Of a stretch of 7,128 nucleotides of DNA, positions 1 to 6,199 are shown in pieces. Both the position numbers and the translations under genes were made by a program. The stretch comes from a bacterium (GTDB lineage: Bacteria > Bdellovibrionota_C > UBA2361 > OMII01). Under the pieces are notes generated by a model, which worked only from the letters and a program-made list of their open reading frames with translations, did no database searches and had not been told where the DNA came from. Each line of letters opens with the position of its first letter. The stretch's first letter is position 1. The stretch is from assembly GCA_017853915.1 (NCBI GenBank), contig JAFMIS010000126.1:1-7128 (forward strand), written 5' to 3'.

Positions 1-32
1 AATGAGCTGTAAGCTGAACGGGCTCCGTGTAT

Positions 33-506
33 CTACGACACAAGTAGATTCCTCATCATACACAGAAATCGGGAGTTCGAGCTCATAGCTGCCGGCAGCG
101 TTATGCACACCCAGAACATGAGCGGTCGCCAGGCAGGACCTGAGAGGTTATAGATCTGGGCAAACAACCCGATGCCCGCCCAAAAGAAAAGCGCAAAGAC
201 TGTGAGAGCCACCTCGCGCGTGAGGCTCCTGTTCGTTTCGTACCTAAGAAAGAGCAGACCGAATCCGACCTGTAGGATGAAGTAACCTGCTATCTTTACG
301 GAGTCAGAAAGAAATTCCCAGTTCGAGGCGACGATACTAATGATCCCCGTAATGAATGCCGTGACGCCGATACCAGCAATTCCAAAACTAACCCATGAGC
401 GATTGACTTGAGACGCCTCAAATTCAAGTATTGTACGCGCATCGCCTTCTGAAATGAGGCCATGCTCTTGCCACACAAGTAAGCGCTTCTTGAGGTTAAC
501 AAGCAT
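33..506 (-). CDS. DUF2157-family integral membrane protein, short or truncated
   Basis: Predicted inner-membrane protein of 157 aa whose function is unknown. The N-terminus has the soluble helix typical of DUF2157 (LISEGDARTILEFE, residues 17-30). Hydrophobic segments follow at about 38-60, 70-88, 98-118 and 128-142, and the family-typical QIYNLSG stretch is at 117-123. The start is supported by a purine-rich GAGGGGG about 5 nt upstream of the ATG. DUF2157 proteins usually have several hundred residues and more membrane helices. This one stops at a TAG at 33-35, soon after the fourth hydrophobic segment. The same frame stays open from that stop to the window edge, so it may be a pseudogene broken by a nonsense mutation. 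A genuinely short protein or a sequence error is also possible. The family call is fairly sure; the intactness is not. Confidence 0.72.
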   Translation of the reverse strand: MLVNLKKRLLVWQEHGLISEGDARTILEFEASQVNRSWVSFGIAGIGVTAFITGIISIVASNWEFLSDSVKIAGYFILQVGFGLLFLRYETNRSLTREVALTVFALFFWAGIGLFAQIYNLSGPAWRPLMFWVCITLPAAMSSNSRFLCMMRNLLVS

Positions 507-540
507 GCGTACCCCCTCAGAGATAGACCGATTAGAAACA

Positions 541-569
541 AGTATAGTCGAACTGTTGCGAGTTCTGCA
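541..569 (-). promoter_or_regulatory. Possible promoter of the DUF2157 gene
   Basis: On the minus strand, TATACT (541-546) matches the -10 consensus at five of six bases and would give a leader of roughly 28 nt before the ATG at 506. The -35 position 17 bp further upstream (TGCAGA) is a poor match, so this is only a weak candidate. Two copies of GAACTCG (minus-strand reading of 559-565 and 573-579, 14 bp apart) lie over and just upstream of the -35 region and could be an activator site. Confidence 0.25.
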
Positions 570-665
570 CTACGAGTTCCGTTTATTGTGAATTTCTGCT
601 CCTAGCATAGCGCACGAATCTGTGTTTGATGCTCCGATTTATAAAGTCGAGAGGATTAAGGTCGA

Positions 666-706
666 CTCTTCTCAGGTACTCTTCTCAGGTACACTCTTCT
701 CAGGTA
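666..706. repeat. Three-copy 13-bp tandem repeat (CTCTTCTCAGGTA)
   Basis: The unit CTCTTCTCAGGTA occurs perfectly at 666-678, 679-691 and 694-706. The first two copies abut, and the second and third are separated by CA. Copy three is also followed by CA, so the last two copies can be read as 15-bp units. The array is intergenic. It could be a slippage product (a mini-VNTR) or a cluster of protein-binding sites. Confidence 0.85.
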
Positions 707-850
707 CAGACCAACTACCTATATCGCTCAAATGCCTATGTATTTGCCTCAGATGACTGCTGCGCGCGCCATCTGCGGGAGTTGCCCTGCACCATTCGGG
801 TGCAGCAGAAGATATTTTCGAGACCAGTCCTGCTAGCACACAACGGAAAT

Positions 851-878
851 GCTACCCCAGCGCGGCCCCTGGGGTAGC
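851..878 (-). terminator. Hairpin downstream of the coiled-coil gene, possible terminator
   Basis: A perfect 10-bp stem, GCTACCCCAG / CTGGGGTAGC, surrounds an 8-nt loop. It begins about 20 nt past the stop codon of the minus-strand gene ending at 899, which is where an intrinsic terminator would sit. On the minus strand the stem is followed by ATTTCC, so the U-tract is poor. It may terminate inefficiently or protect the 3' end of the mRNA instead. Confidence 0.5.
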
Positions 879-898
879 GTAATGATTGTGCGGCTCTC

Positions 899-1798
899 CT
901 ACTTAATTCCTAGGAGCTTTACGCATGCCCAGTGAATCGGCGGAGCTTTGACGGCCGTTAACCGAGAGATTTTAGCGGTGAGCGAACGGACCGCGTCCTC
1001 ATTTCGGTCTCGACGTGCAGTGGCGGCCCTTACCCTTTCGTAAGCCGCTTCCCTCTCAGTCTGCTTCGGCAATCTTTGGGCCCGCAAAACCGACTCTTCT
1101 TGACGAATGCCGTTTTGAGCGTCCTGGCGCGCGGCCTGGAACGTGGCAATAGCGTTCTCTGCTCCCACGACTCGCTGAAACAGCGTGTCGACCGTTGTTC
1201 GGTGTCGGGTTAGCGCCGCAAGCACCTCTCTATCTCGAGTAGTTAGGGGCTGATTGTTGAACTGCCTATTAGCGGCTGCGTCGAGATCGTCGTCATTCGT
1301 TCCTGTATTCTTCCACTCCTCCCACGCATCATCTTCTTCCTCAAGCAATTCAAGGGCCACTTCGTGCTCTCGAAGTGCCTGGTTGATTTGGGCGTCTATG
1401 GCGGCTATGCGTTGGGCGGCGGTTCGTCCCAGGTTTCTTAACAGTTCGTCAATTGCGGCGAGTGCGGCATCAGCGGCGCTTGCAGCGTTTTGGGCTGTCG
1501 AAAGCTCTCGTGAGGCAAGTACGAGCGCGGCTTCGGCCGCGACTTTGTCGGAGACTAATCTCGCTATGTTGGGTGTCAGGCTTCTAGCGTAATCGTCAAT
1601 TATTTTTTTTCGAATGGCTTGGTTTTTGCAGCGCCTTAGGGGAGACTGAATCTCTCTTGCAACATACCCATTGACAGTTAAAATGTCCGCCATTGTTTGC
1701 CTGATATTGGGCGGAACCGCCTGCGCGAGCGATTCGTGCGAAACCATCACAAGTGAAGTGAGTGCCATAAATACTGAAATCGAAACCGAACGCTTCAT
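899..1798 (-). CDS. Exported alanine-rich coiled-coil protein, function unknown
   Basis: The protein has 299 aa and I do not recognise its family. The chosen ATG at 1796-1798 is preceded by GGGGGA a few bases upstream and begins a classical signal peptide: basic MKR, a hydrophobic core at about 5-20, and an AQA cleavage motif at residues 25-27. An in-frame ATG nine codons upstream would put extra residues before the signal peptide and is less likely. The mature part is rich in Ala, Arg, Glu and Gln with heptad-like stretches at about 77-155 and 190-283, suggesting a long helical coiled coil. An acidic patch (LLEEEDDAWEEW, 151-162) and an Asn/Asp-rich segment separate the two helical halves, so an antiparallel hairpin fold is possible. 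Only two cysteines remain after cleavage (57 and 292), near opposite ends, and they could form a disulfide in the periplasm. It has no membrane anchor or lipobox. A hairpin follows the stop. Confidence 0.68.
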   Translation of the reverse strand: MKRSVSISVFMALTSLVMVSHESLAQAVPPNIRQTMADILTVNGYVAREIQSPLRRCKNQAIRKKIIDDYARSLTPNIARLVSDKVAAEAALVLASRELSTAQNAASAADAALAAIDELLRNLGRTAAQRIAAIDAQINQALREHEVALELLEEEDDAWEEWKNTGTNDDDLDAAANRQFNNQPLTTRDREVLAALTRHRTTVDTLFQRVVGAENAIATFQAARQDAQNGIRQEESVLRAQRLPKQTEREAAYERVRAATARRDRNEDAVRSLTAKISRLTAVKAPPIHWACVKLLGIK

Positions 1799-2314
1799 AA
1801 TGTCCCCCATCAAACAGATACACAAACAGAGCGGGCCTGCAGTTTCTTTTCCTTTGCGGGCCGTAACTGAACCCCTCGGCAGTTTCTCGAGGTCGCTTGA
1901 GAAAATTCGACTTGAATTTTTTGCACAGGTACAGGGGACAAATAAATCAAAGTGTTACGCCTCTATTCTCGGGGGCTTTGTGTGAGCCAGCGGGATTGAA
2001 GTATTTAGCGTCGCCGCAAGGAGGCCGTCGGCTCCCATAAGTCTTACGTGTCCAGCATCCCTGGTACATGCCAACAGCGTCTCGATTCGGAGGGAAGATA
2101 ACAATCAACTGGTGCGGACGCTCAGCGCGCTGTACACTTCGCCGTTATACCCTTGAAGTTCGGGACCGATGATAGACCTTACTCCTTTGAGCCGGGGCCC
2201 GAGGACCTCTAAAATCCGATTCGTTGGTGACGGGGCGGTAGAGGTGTATGTGAAATGCTATTTTTTGCAACTTAGCAGCACAGCTTCGGCCCTGCCGTGA
2301 CCGTTGACTCTGTA

Positions 2315-2342
2315 CCGGGGCTACTCGCCCAAAGTAGCCCGG
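2315..2342 (-). terminator. GC-rich hairpin, possible weak terminator or RNA structure
   Basis: GGGCTACT (2318-2325) pairs perfectly with AGTAGCCC (2333-2340) around a 7-nt loop. The stem extends to CCG...CGG with one bulged G. On the minus strand it begins directly after the TAG of the short frame at 2343-2468. It lies about 210 nt beyond the mfd stop, so it could end mfd transcripts. It has no U-tract on either strand, so an intrinsic terminator is not proven. Confidence 0.35.
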
Positions 2343-2468
2343 CTACAGGCGAAATATGTGTAGCGCCTTACTCACAAGTGGGTGTTCATCGTCAATCTTA
2401 AAGATGAGTGCCCCTCTCTTTTCCCCTCCATCTATGGAGCGCAGCCGCACCCTTGCTCGGAAGCGCTT
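2343..2468 (-). pseudogene. Short open frame, possible 3' remnant of a lost gene
   Basis: A stop-to-stop frame of 41 codons, with a possible GTG start at 2448-2450 giving 35 aa. The translation reads like real protein: a basic start (RVRLRS), then ALIFKIDDEHPLVSKALHI with alternating hydrophobic and charged residues, ending at TAG just before the hairpin at 2315-2342. There is no clear ribosome site and no identifiable domain. The upstream stop and the neighbouring frames suggest, if it is anything, the tail of a frameshifted gene. Chance is a serious alternative at this length. Confidence 0.18.
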
Positions 2469-2550
2469 CTAAACAAGAACCTATAGAGAGTGAGGATCTG
2501 TGGACCCAACATGCGCCGTGCTCGGCGCTCGCGCGAGCTAGCTTTTAGCT

Positions 2551-5500
2551 TCATGGGGCTTGGGTATAGGAAATGCGGTGCAAGATCCCCTCGGTAAGCC
2601 GCGCAAGGTGGGGCAGGGGCGTTTCCTTGTTTTCATCAATGGCGATTGTCAGCGTATTGGCCCGACCGAAACGAAAATGACTCGGGTCCTTTTTCACCAG
2701 ATCCAAGACTTTGAGGCCATCGACGCGCGTATTGGCGTTGGGCTTTCGGCCATCATGCAGGAGGGCAATCGAACTAAAGGTGAGAGAAACCTTTCGAGGA
2801 GTGACGTCTGCTTTGACGACGCCGTGTCGGCGCAGCAGGCTCCGATAACGCATGATGGTCATTAAGTTATCAACCTCGATTGAGCACGGGCCAAAGCGGT
2901 CCTCCATCTCGCGCTGAAGATCGAAGGATTCCTCGTCGGACCGAAGATTAGAGAGTCTCTGGTAGAGCACAAGGCGCTCGCCTATATCAGGCACATACGC
3001 TTCCGGGATAAACGCGTCGATACCGGGAATTCGAATCTCGGGATCGATCATATCCTCAAGCGCGGGCTCCTCGCCCTTCAGGTCCGCGACAGCTTCCTGA
3101 AGGATCCGACAGTACATGTCGAATCCTACTGAGAGGACGCTTCCTGATTGCTCCTTGCCGAGCAGGTTGCCGGCTCCGCGGATCTCCAGGTCTCGAATAG
3201 CGAGGTTGAAGCCGGCGCCGAGAGTGTCGAGTGATTGAAGGACTTTTAGACGCTCATGGGCGTCTCCTGAAAGAGAACGAAGGTGAGGAACCGTAAGATA
3301 GGCATAGGCTTGGCGCTTGCTTCGCCCGACGCGGCCACGCAGCTGATACAGTTGAGCCAAGCCAAATTGGTCGGCTCGATCCACGATGATCGTGTTGGCG
3401 TTCGGGACATCGAGGCCTGATTCGATGATTGTGGTGGCTACTAAGACATCGATCTCTTTATCGACGAATCGTTTCATGATCTTCTCAAGAGTGGCTTCAG
3501 CCATCTGACCGTGCGCAAATTCGAAGCGCGCTTCTGGTATGAGGTCCGCTAAATGCTGTGTGACGAGGGCGATGTTCTGCACTCGGTTGTGAATGAAAAA
3601 CGCCTGGCCACCGCGACGGATTTCACGGACGATCGCGTCCCTGATAAGAGCGTCGTCGCGCTCCGCTACATAGGTGTGAACGACCTTTCGGTCGACCGGT
3701 GGTGTTTGAATTAAGCTTATATCTCGAATATTGAGCAGGGACATGTGGAGGGTTCGAGGTATCGGTGTGGCTGTGAGCGTGAGCACGTCGACGTTAGCGC
3801 GATATGAACGGAGGCGCTCCTTCTGTTTGACGCCGAATCTGTGTTCCTCATCTATAATCAGGAGGCCGAGATCTTTAAAATGCACATCGTGCTGAAGAAG
3901 GCGATGAGTGCCGATAACGACATCGATGTCTCCGCGGCTCACTCCATCCAAGACTTTTTGATTTTCACTGGCGGGATAGAAGCGACTAATCGCGCCGATT
4001 TTGACCGGATAGCCAGCGAAGCGCTCTTGAAAGTTCTTTTTGTGCTGTTCCACCAAAATTGTGGTTGGTACAAGAACAGCAACCTGGCGGGCATGCTGAG
4101 TGCACTTGAACGCGGCGCGAATCGCGACTTCCGTCTTGCCGAATCCGACATCGCCGCACACCAGGCGATCCATCGGCTTCTCCGATGCGAGGTCGTGAAT
4201 GGTCTCTTCGATAGCTTTCACCTGGTCGGGCGTTTCATCATAGGGGAAGTTGTCAGCAAAGCGTTCATCCTCGGCCCCTTGAGGCTCAAACCTCCACCCT
4301 TTCGATACGCTTCGCGAAGCGTAGAGACGAATCAGGTCTCCGGCGAGAGTAACAATTGATTCACGCACCTTCTGTTTGGCGCGTGCCCAACGCGTTGAAC
4401 TCAACTTATCAACAATTGGTTTCTGTCCCTCGGTCGCGACGAATTTTTGAATTTTGCCGATTTGCGGAGCCGGAAGATACAGTGTGCTGTCCGCGTATTC
4501 TATGTGGAGAAAGTCTCCCAGGACCCCGTCGACCGTGAGGTGCTTCAACCCCTGATACACTCCGATTCCGTAGTCGATATGGACAAGGTAATCCCCCTCT
4601 TTGAGGAGAGAAAGGGTACTGAGAAGCTTTTTAACGCTGACGCGGGGCGCTTTTCCAGAGCGATATGAACGTTCCCCGAAGATCTCATTCTCAGCCAAAA
4701 AACATAACTTTTCTGATGGAAGGCGAAAGCCTGCCGTCAGGTGACCGACAAGTATAGCGACTCCAGGGCGCCGTGGCGCGTCGATCCAATCAAGCCCCGT
4801 GCCTGTCACGATCGGCGCGTCAGTCCCGACATCGAGAAGAATATTTTGGAGCCTTTGAGCGCGCGATAGCGCCCCGACACACAGAGCGACGCTGTACTTC
4901 TTGTTGCGCCATTCGTTGAGAAACGTTTTGAGAGGCGCGAAAGCGGATCCTGATCCAACCGCGGTTTTCATGCGAGTAGCCAGATCGGTATTGGTTTCCG
5001 CTCTCACATTACGCACCGCATCATCGCTCTGAGGGGTGCTAATCGACGATACCTCATGTGTCGCGCGTGAGAAGATAGCGTTCGCGCAGACCTCAACATC
5101 CACGTACATATCTGAAGCGCGCGGTATGAGGTGCTGCTCATCCGCGAGGCGACGGGCACGCTCCTCCGCATTCTCTCGAAATTCACTCATGGATCGGTGG
5201 CACTGGAATGAGTCAATGCACAGCACTGGAGTATCGATCGGTATGATATCAACGATGGTAGGGAGAGCAGGGTACGCGATAAATTGAGTTAGTTCGAGGC
5301 CGGGGTAGTCATCACGGTGCTCGATCGCTTGCAGGGCCTTCTCAACTTCCCGCGCATGAGTTCCGGTTTGATGAGATCTCTCCTTAAGTCGAGACACAAT
5401 ATCAGCCTTCTCCCGCGCAAAATGAAGAGAAAGCGAGTACTCGCGCACCGGAAGGATCTCGACACTCTCCACATCGTGAGAGCTGCGTTGAGATTCTGGG

Positions 5501-6081
5501 TCAAACGCCTGCATTCGTACGATTCGCCCCTCGCTCCACTCCAATCGCAGCGGGGTACTTGAGGTGCTCGGAAAGATATCGAGAACCGCTCCTTTCGCGG
5601 CTAGCTGGCCTACTTCGTGGACAGCTTTTACTGGCGAGAAGCCTCCATCAAGAAGTAATGAGACCAGCGCATGGCGCTCTAAGAAATCCCCGCGCGAGAC
5701 ACGCGTGCTTAAGATGTCGAGATCCGCGGCAGGAATGACCCGTTGGAGCAGGGAGTCGGCTGAAGCGATAACGGCGACGGGATGTCCCGCGCTCAAGGCC
5801 CGCATAGCGCGAATGCGTGTGGCGGAGGTCTCGACTCCAGGCGACACGGGTTCAAGTGGAAGGGTGTCCCAGCCTGGAAAGAAGAGGATCTGGGAGTCGC
5901 CCAGAAAAAAACGGAGGTCATCGAACAACTCTTCCGCAACTTTTCGATCAGGAGCGACGATTAGGGCTCTTGGGTTTTCCCGTAGAACGGAGGCCACGTA
6001 CCAGGCGCCCGATGATCCGGCCAGACCGATGATCCGTTGGTTGCGAGCGTGAGGTGCGGGGTTCTGACCAGGGATAGTCAT
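2551..6081 (-). CDS. mfd: Transcription-repair coupling factor (Mfd, TRCF)
   Basis: Cytoplasmic ATP-dependent DNA translocase that pushes stalled RNA polymerase off the template and recruits UvrA to start nucleotide excision repair. The 1176 aa match the usual full length. Domains in order: UvrB-like N-terminal module (about 15-340, including FPGWDTLPLEP and FDPESQRS), RNA-polymerase-interacting CarD-like domain (about 490-565, EGDYLVHIDYGIGVYQG), and a RecG-like superfamily 2 translocase. In the translocase, Walker A GDVGFGKT is at 643-650 with K649, the DEEH box at 744-747, LTATPIPRT at 769-777 and QLRGRVGR at 913-920. The C-terminal regulatory domain starts near 1010 (DPEIRIPGIDAFIPEAYVPD). 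All catalytic motifs are intact. The ATG at 6079-6081 gives the expected N-terminus; no ATG, GTG or TTG lies between it and the in-frame stop upstream. No good Shine-Dalgarno is visible. A promoter lies about 50-75 bp upstream. Confidence 0.98.
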   Translation of the reverse strand: MTIPGQNPAPHARNQRIIGLAGSSGAWYVASVLRENPRALIVAPDRKVAEELFDDLRFFLGDSQILFFPGWDTLPLEPVSPGVETSATRIRAMRALSAGHPVAVIASADSLLQRVIPAADLDILSTRVSRGDFLERHALVSLLLDGGFSPVKAVHEVGQLAAKGAVLDIFPSTSSTPLRLEWSEGRIVRMQAFDPESQRSSHDVESVEILPVREYSLSLHFAREKADIVSRLKERSHQTGTHAREVEKALQAIEHRDDYPGLELTQFIAYPALPTIVDIIPIDTPVLCIDSFQCHRSMSEFRENAEERARRLADEQHLIPRASDMYVDVEVCANAIFSRATHEVSSISTPQSDDAVRNVRAETNTDLATRMKTAVGSGSAFAPLKTFLNEWRNKKYSVALCVGALSRAQRLQNILLDVGTDAPIVTGTGLDWIDAPRRPGVAILVGHLTAGFRLPSEKLCFLAENEIFGERSYRSGKAPRVSVKKLLSTLSLLKEGDYLVHIDYGIGVYQGLKHLTVDGVLGDFLHIEYADSTLYLPAPQIGKIQKFVATEGQKPIVDKLSSTRWARAKQKVRESIVTLAGDLIRLYASRSVSKGWRFEPQGAEDERFADNFPYDETPDQVKAIEETIHDLASEKPMDRLVCGDVGFGKTEVAIRAAFKCTQHARQVAVLVPTTILVEQHKKNFQERFAGYPVKIGAISRFYPASENQKVLDGVSRGDIDVVIGTHRLLQHDVHFKDLGLLIIDEEHRFGVKQKERLRSYRANVDVLTLTATPIPRTLHMSLLNIRDISLIQTPPVDRKVVHTYVAERDDALIRDAIVREIRRGGQAFFIHNRVQNIALVTQHLADLIPEARFEFAHGQMAEATLEKIMKRFVDKEIDVLVATTIIESGLDVPNANTIIVDRADQFGLAQLYQLRGRVGRSKRQAYAYLTVPHLRSLSGDAHERLKVLQSLDTLGAGFNLAIRDLEIRGAGNLLGKEQSGSVLSVGFDMYCRILQEAVADLKGEEPALEDMIDPEIRIPGIDAFIPEAYVPDIGERLVLYQRLSNLRSDEESFDLQREMEDRFGPCSIEVDNLMTIMRYRSLLRRHGVVKADVTPRKVSLTFSSIALLHDGRKPNANTRVDGLKVLDLVKKDPSHFRFGRANTLTIAIDENKETPLPHLARLTEGILHRISYTQAP
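4306..4323. repeat. 18-bp perfect palindrome inside mfd
   Basis: TACGCTTCGCGAAGCGTA is its own reverse complement over all 18 bases. It lies exactly in codon register and encodes Tyr587-Val592 (YASRSV) in the linker between the RNA-polymerase-interacting domain and the translocase. It could be an incidental result of codon choice, a protein-binding site or an RNA hairpin. Confidence 0.9.
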
Positions 6082-6111
6082 GATGAATTGAGTAATACGA
6101 AGGAGTGGTTC

Positions 6112-6123
6112 CTCGTTAACGAG
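6112..6123. promoter_or_regulatory. Palindrome at the mfd transcription start, candidate operator
   Basis: CTCGTTAACGAG is a perfect 12-bp inverted repeat. It begins 5 bp downstream of the predicted mfd -10 box, so it would cover the transcription start, a usual place for a repressor site. A 12-bp palindrome is not rare by chance in a window this size. The position is the argument, and no regulator is identified. Confidence 0.35.
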
Positions 6124-6128
6124 AGTGC

Positions 6129-6157
6129 ATCATACGCCGCGGGGCGCTGAGGGTAAA
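6129..6157 (-). promoter_or_regulatory. Sigma-70-like promoter for mfd
   Basis: On the minus strand, TTTACC (6152-6157, four of six matches to TTGACA) is followed after exactly 17 bp by TATGAT (6129-6134, five of six matches to TATAAT). Transcription would start near 6122, giving a leader of about 40 nt before the mfd ATG. It is the best-spaced promoter seen in the window. Confidence 0.5.
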
Positions 6158-6184
6158 GTCTGGCGAGGCAACGGGTTTGAATTT

Positions 6185-6190
6185 GGGGAG
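6185..6190 (+). promoter_or_regulatory. Ribosome binding site of pilT
   Basis: GGGGAG lies 9 nt before the ATG at 6200. It favours this start over the GTG codons at 6203, 6206 and 6125. Confidence 0.6.
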
Positions 6191-6199
6191 ATTCGGTTC

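Larger units (their letters stand above)
507..898. other. Intergenic region without a convincing gene
   Basis: This stretch holds the putative promoter side of the DUF2157 gene, a short tandem repeat (666-706), a 7-bp stem hairpin (CTGCACC / GGTGCAG, 787-805, 5-nt loop) and the strong hairpin at 851-878. An 83-codon frame on the plus strand (626-877) uses a TTG start, runs through the tandem repeat and ends inside the hairpin. It has no recognisable domain, and I do not regard it as a gene. Confidence 0.6.
1799..2550. other. Long gene-poor region (about 750 bp) between the coiled-coil gene and mfd
   Basis: No open frame here shows a credible start, ribosome site and domain. It holds an AT-rich inverted repeat (AAAATTC / GAATTTT, 1902-1920, 5-nt loop), a GC-rich hairpin (2315-2342), a short minus-strand frame (2343-2468) and a 12-bp palindrome GCTCGCGCGAGC (2527-2538) just past the mfd stop. 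The upstream part (1799-2000) must hold any promoter of the coiled-coil gene, but I see no clear -35/-10 pair. A plus-strand 104-codon frame (1671-1985) overlaps the start of the coiled-coil gene and looks spurious. The region could be a decayed gene area. Confidence 0.55.
6082..6199. other. Divergent intergenic region between mfd and pilT
   Basis: These 118 bp separate the two divergent start codons. They hold the minus-strand promoter of mfd, the 12-bp palindrome and the pilT ribosome site. I see no good plus-strand -35/-10 pair for pilT. The pilT reading frame is open upstream as far as 6092, with a GTG at 6125, but that start has no well-placed ribosome site. Confidence 0.7.

Noticed and set aside
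626..877. Plus-strand 83-codon frame across the tandem repeat
   Set aside because: It has a TTG start with no ribosome site, low-complexity sequence from the repeat, and its end inside a hairpin; no domain is visible.
1254..1592. Plus-strand 112-codon Ser/Ala-rich frame
   Set aside because: It is antisense to the coiled-coil gene; its Ser/Ala composition is what the complement of that gene's Ala/Glu/Arg-rich coding sequence yields.
1671..1985. Plus-strand 104-codon frame
   Set aside because: It overlaps the well-supported signal peptide and start of the minus-strand gene and has no domain or convincing ribosome site.
1951..2142. Minus-strand stop-to-stop frame of about 64 codons upstream of the coiled-coil gene
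   Set aside because: It has no start before its middle, no ribosome site, an irregular residue mix and no recognisable domain; most likely chance.
2527..2538. Palindrome GCTCGCGCGAGC just past the mfd stop as a terminator
   Set aside because: As a hairpin it has only four base pairs with a 4-nt loop and no T-tract; 12-bp palindromes are expected by chance in a window this size.
3841..4359. Plus-strand 172-codon frame
   Set aside because: It lies wholly within mfd, antisense to the motor core, whose motifs are unambiguous.
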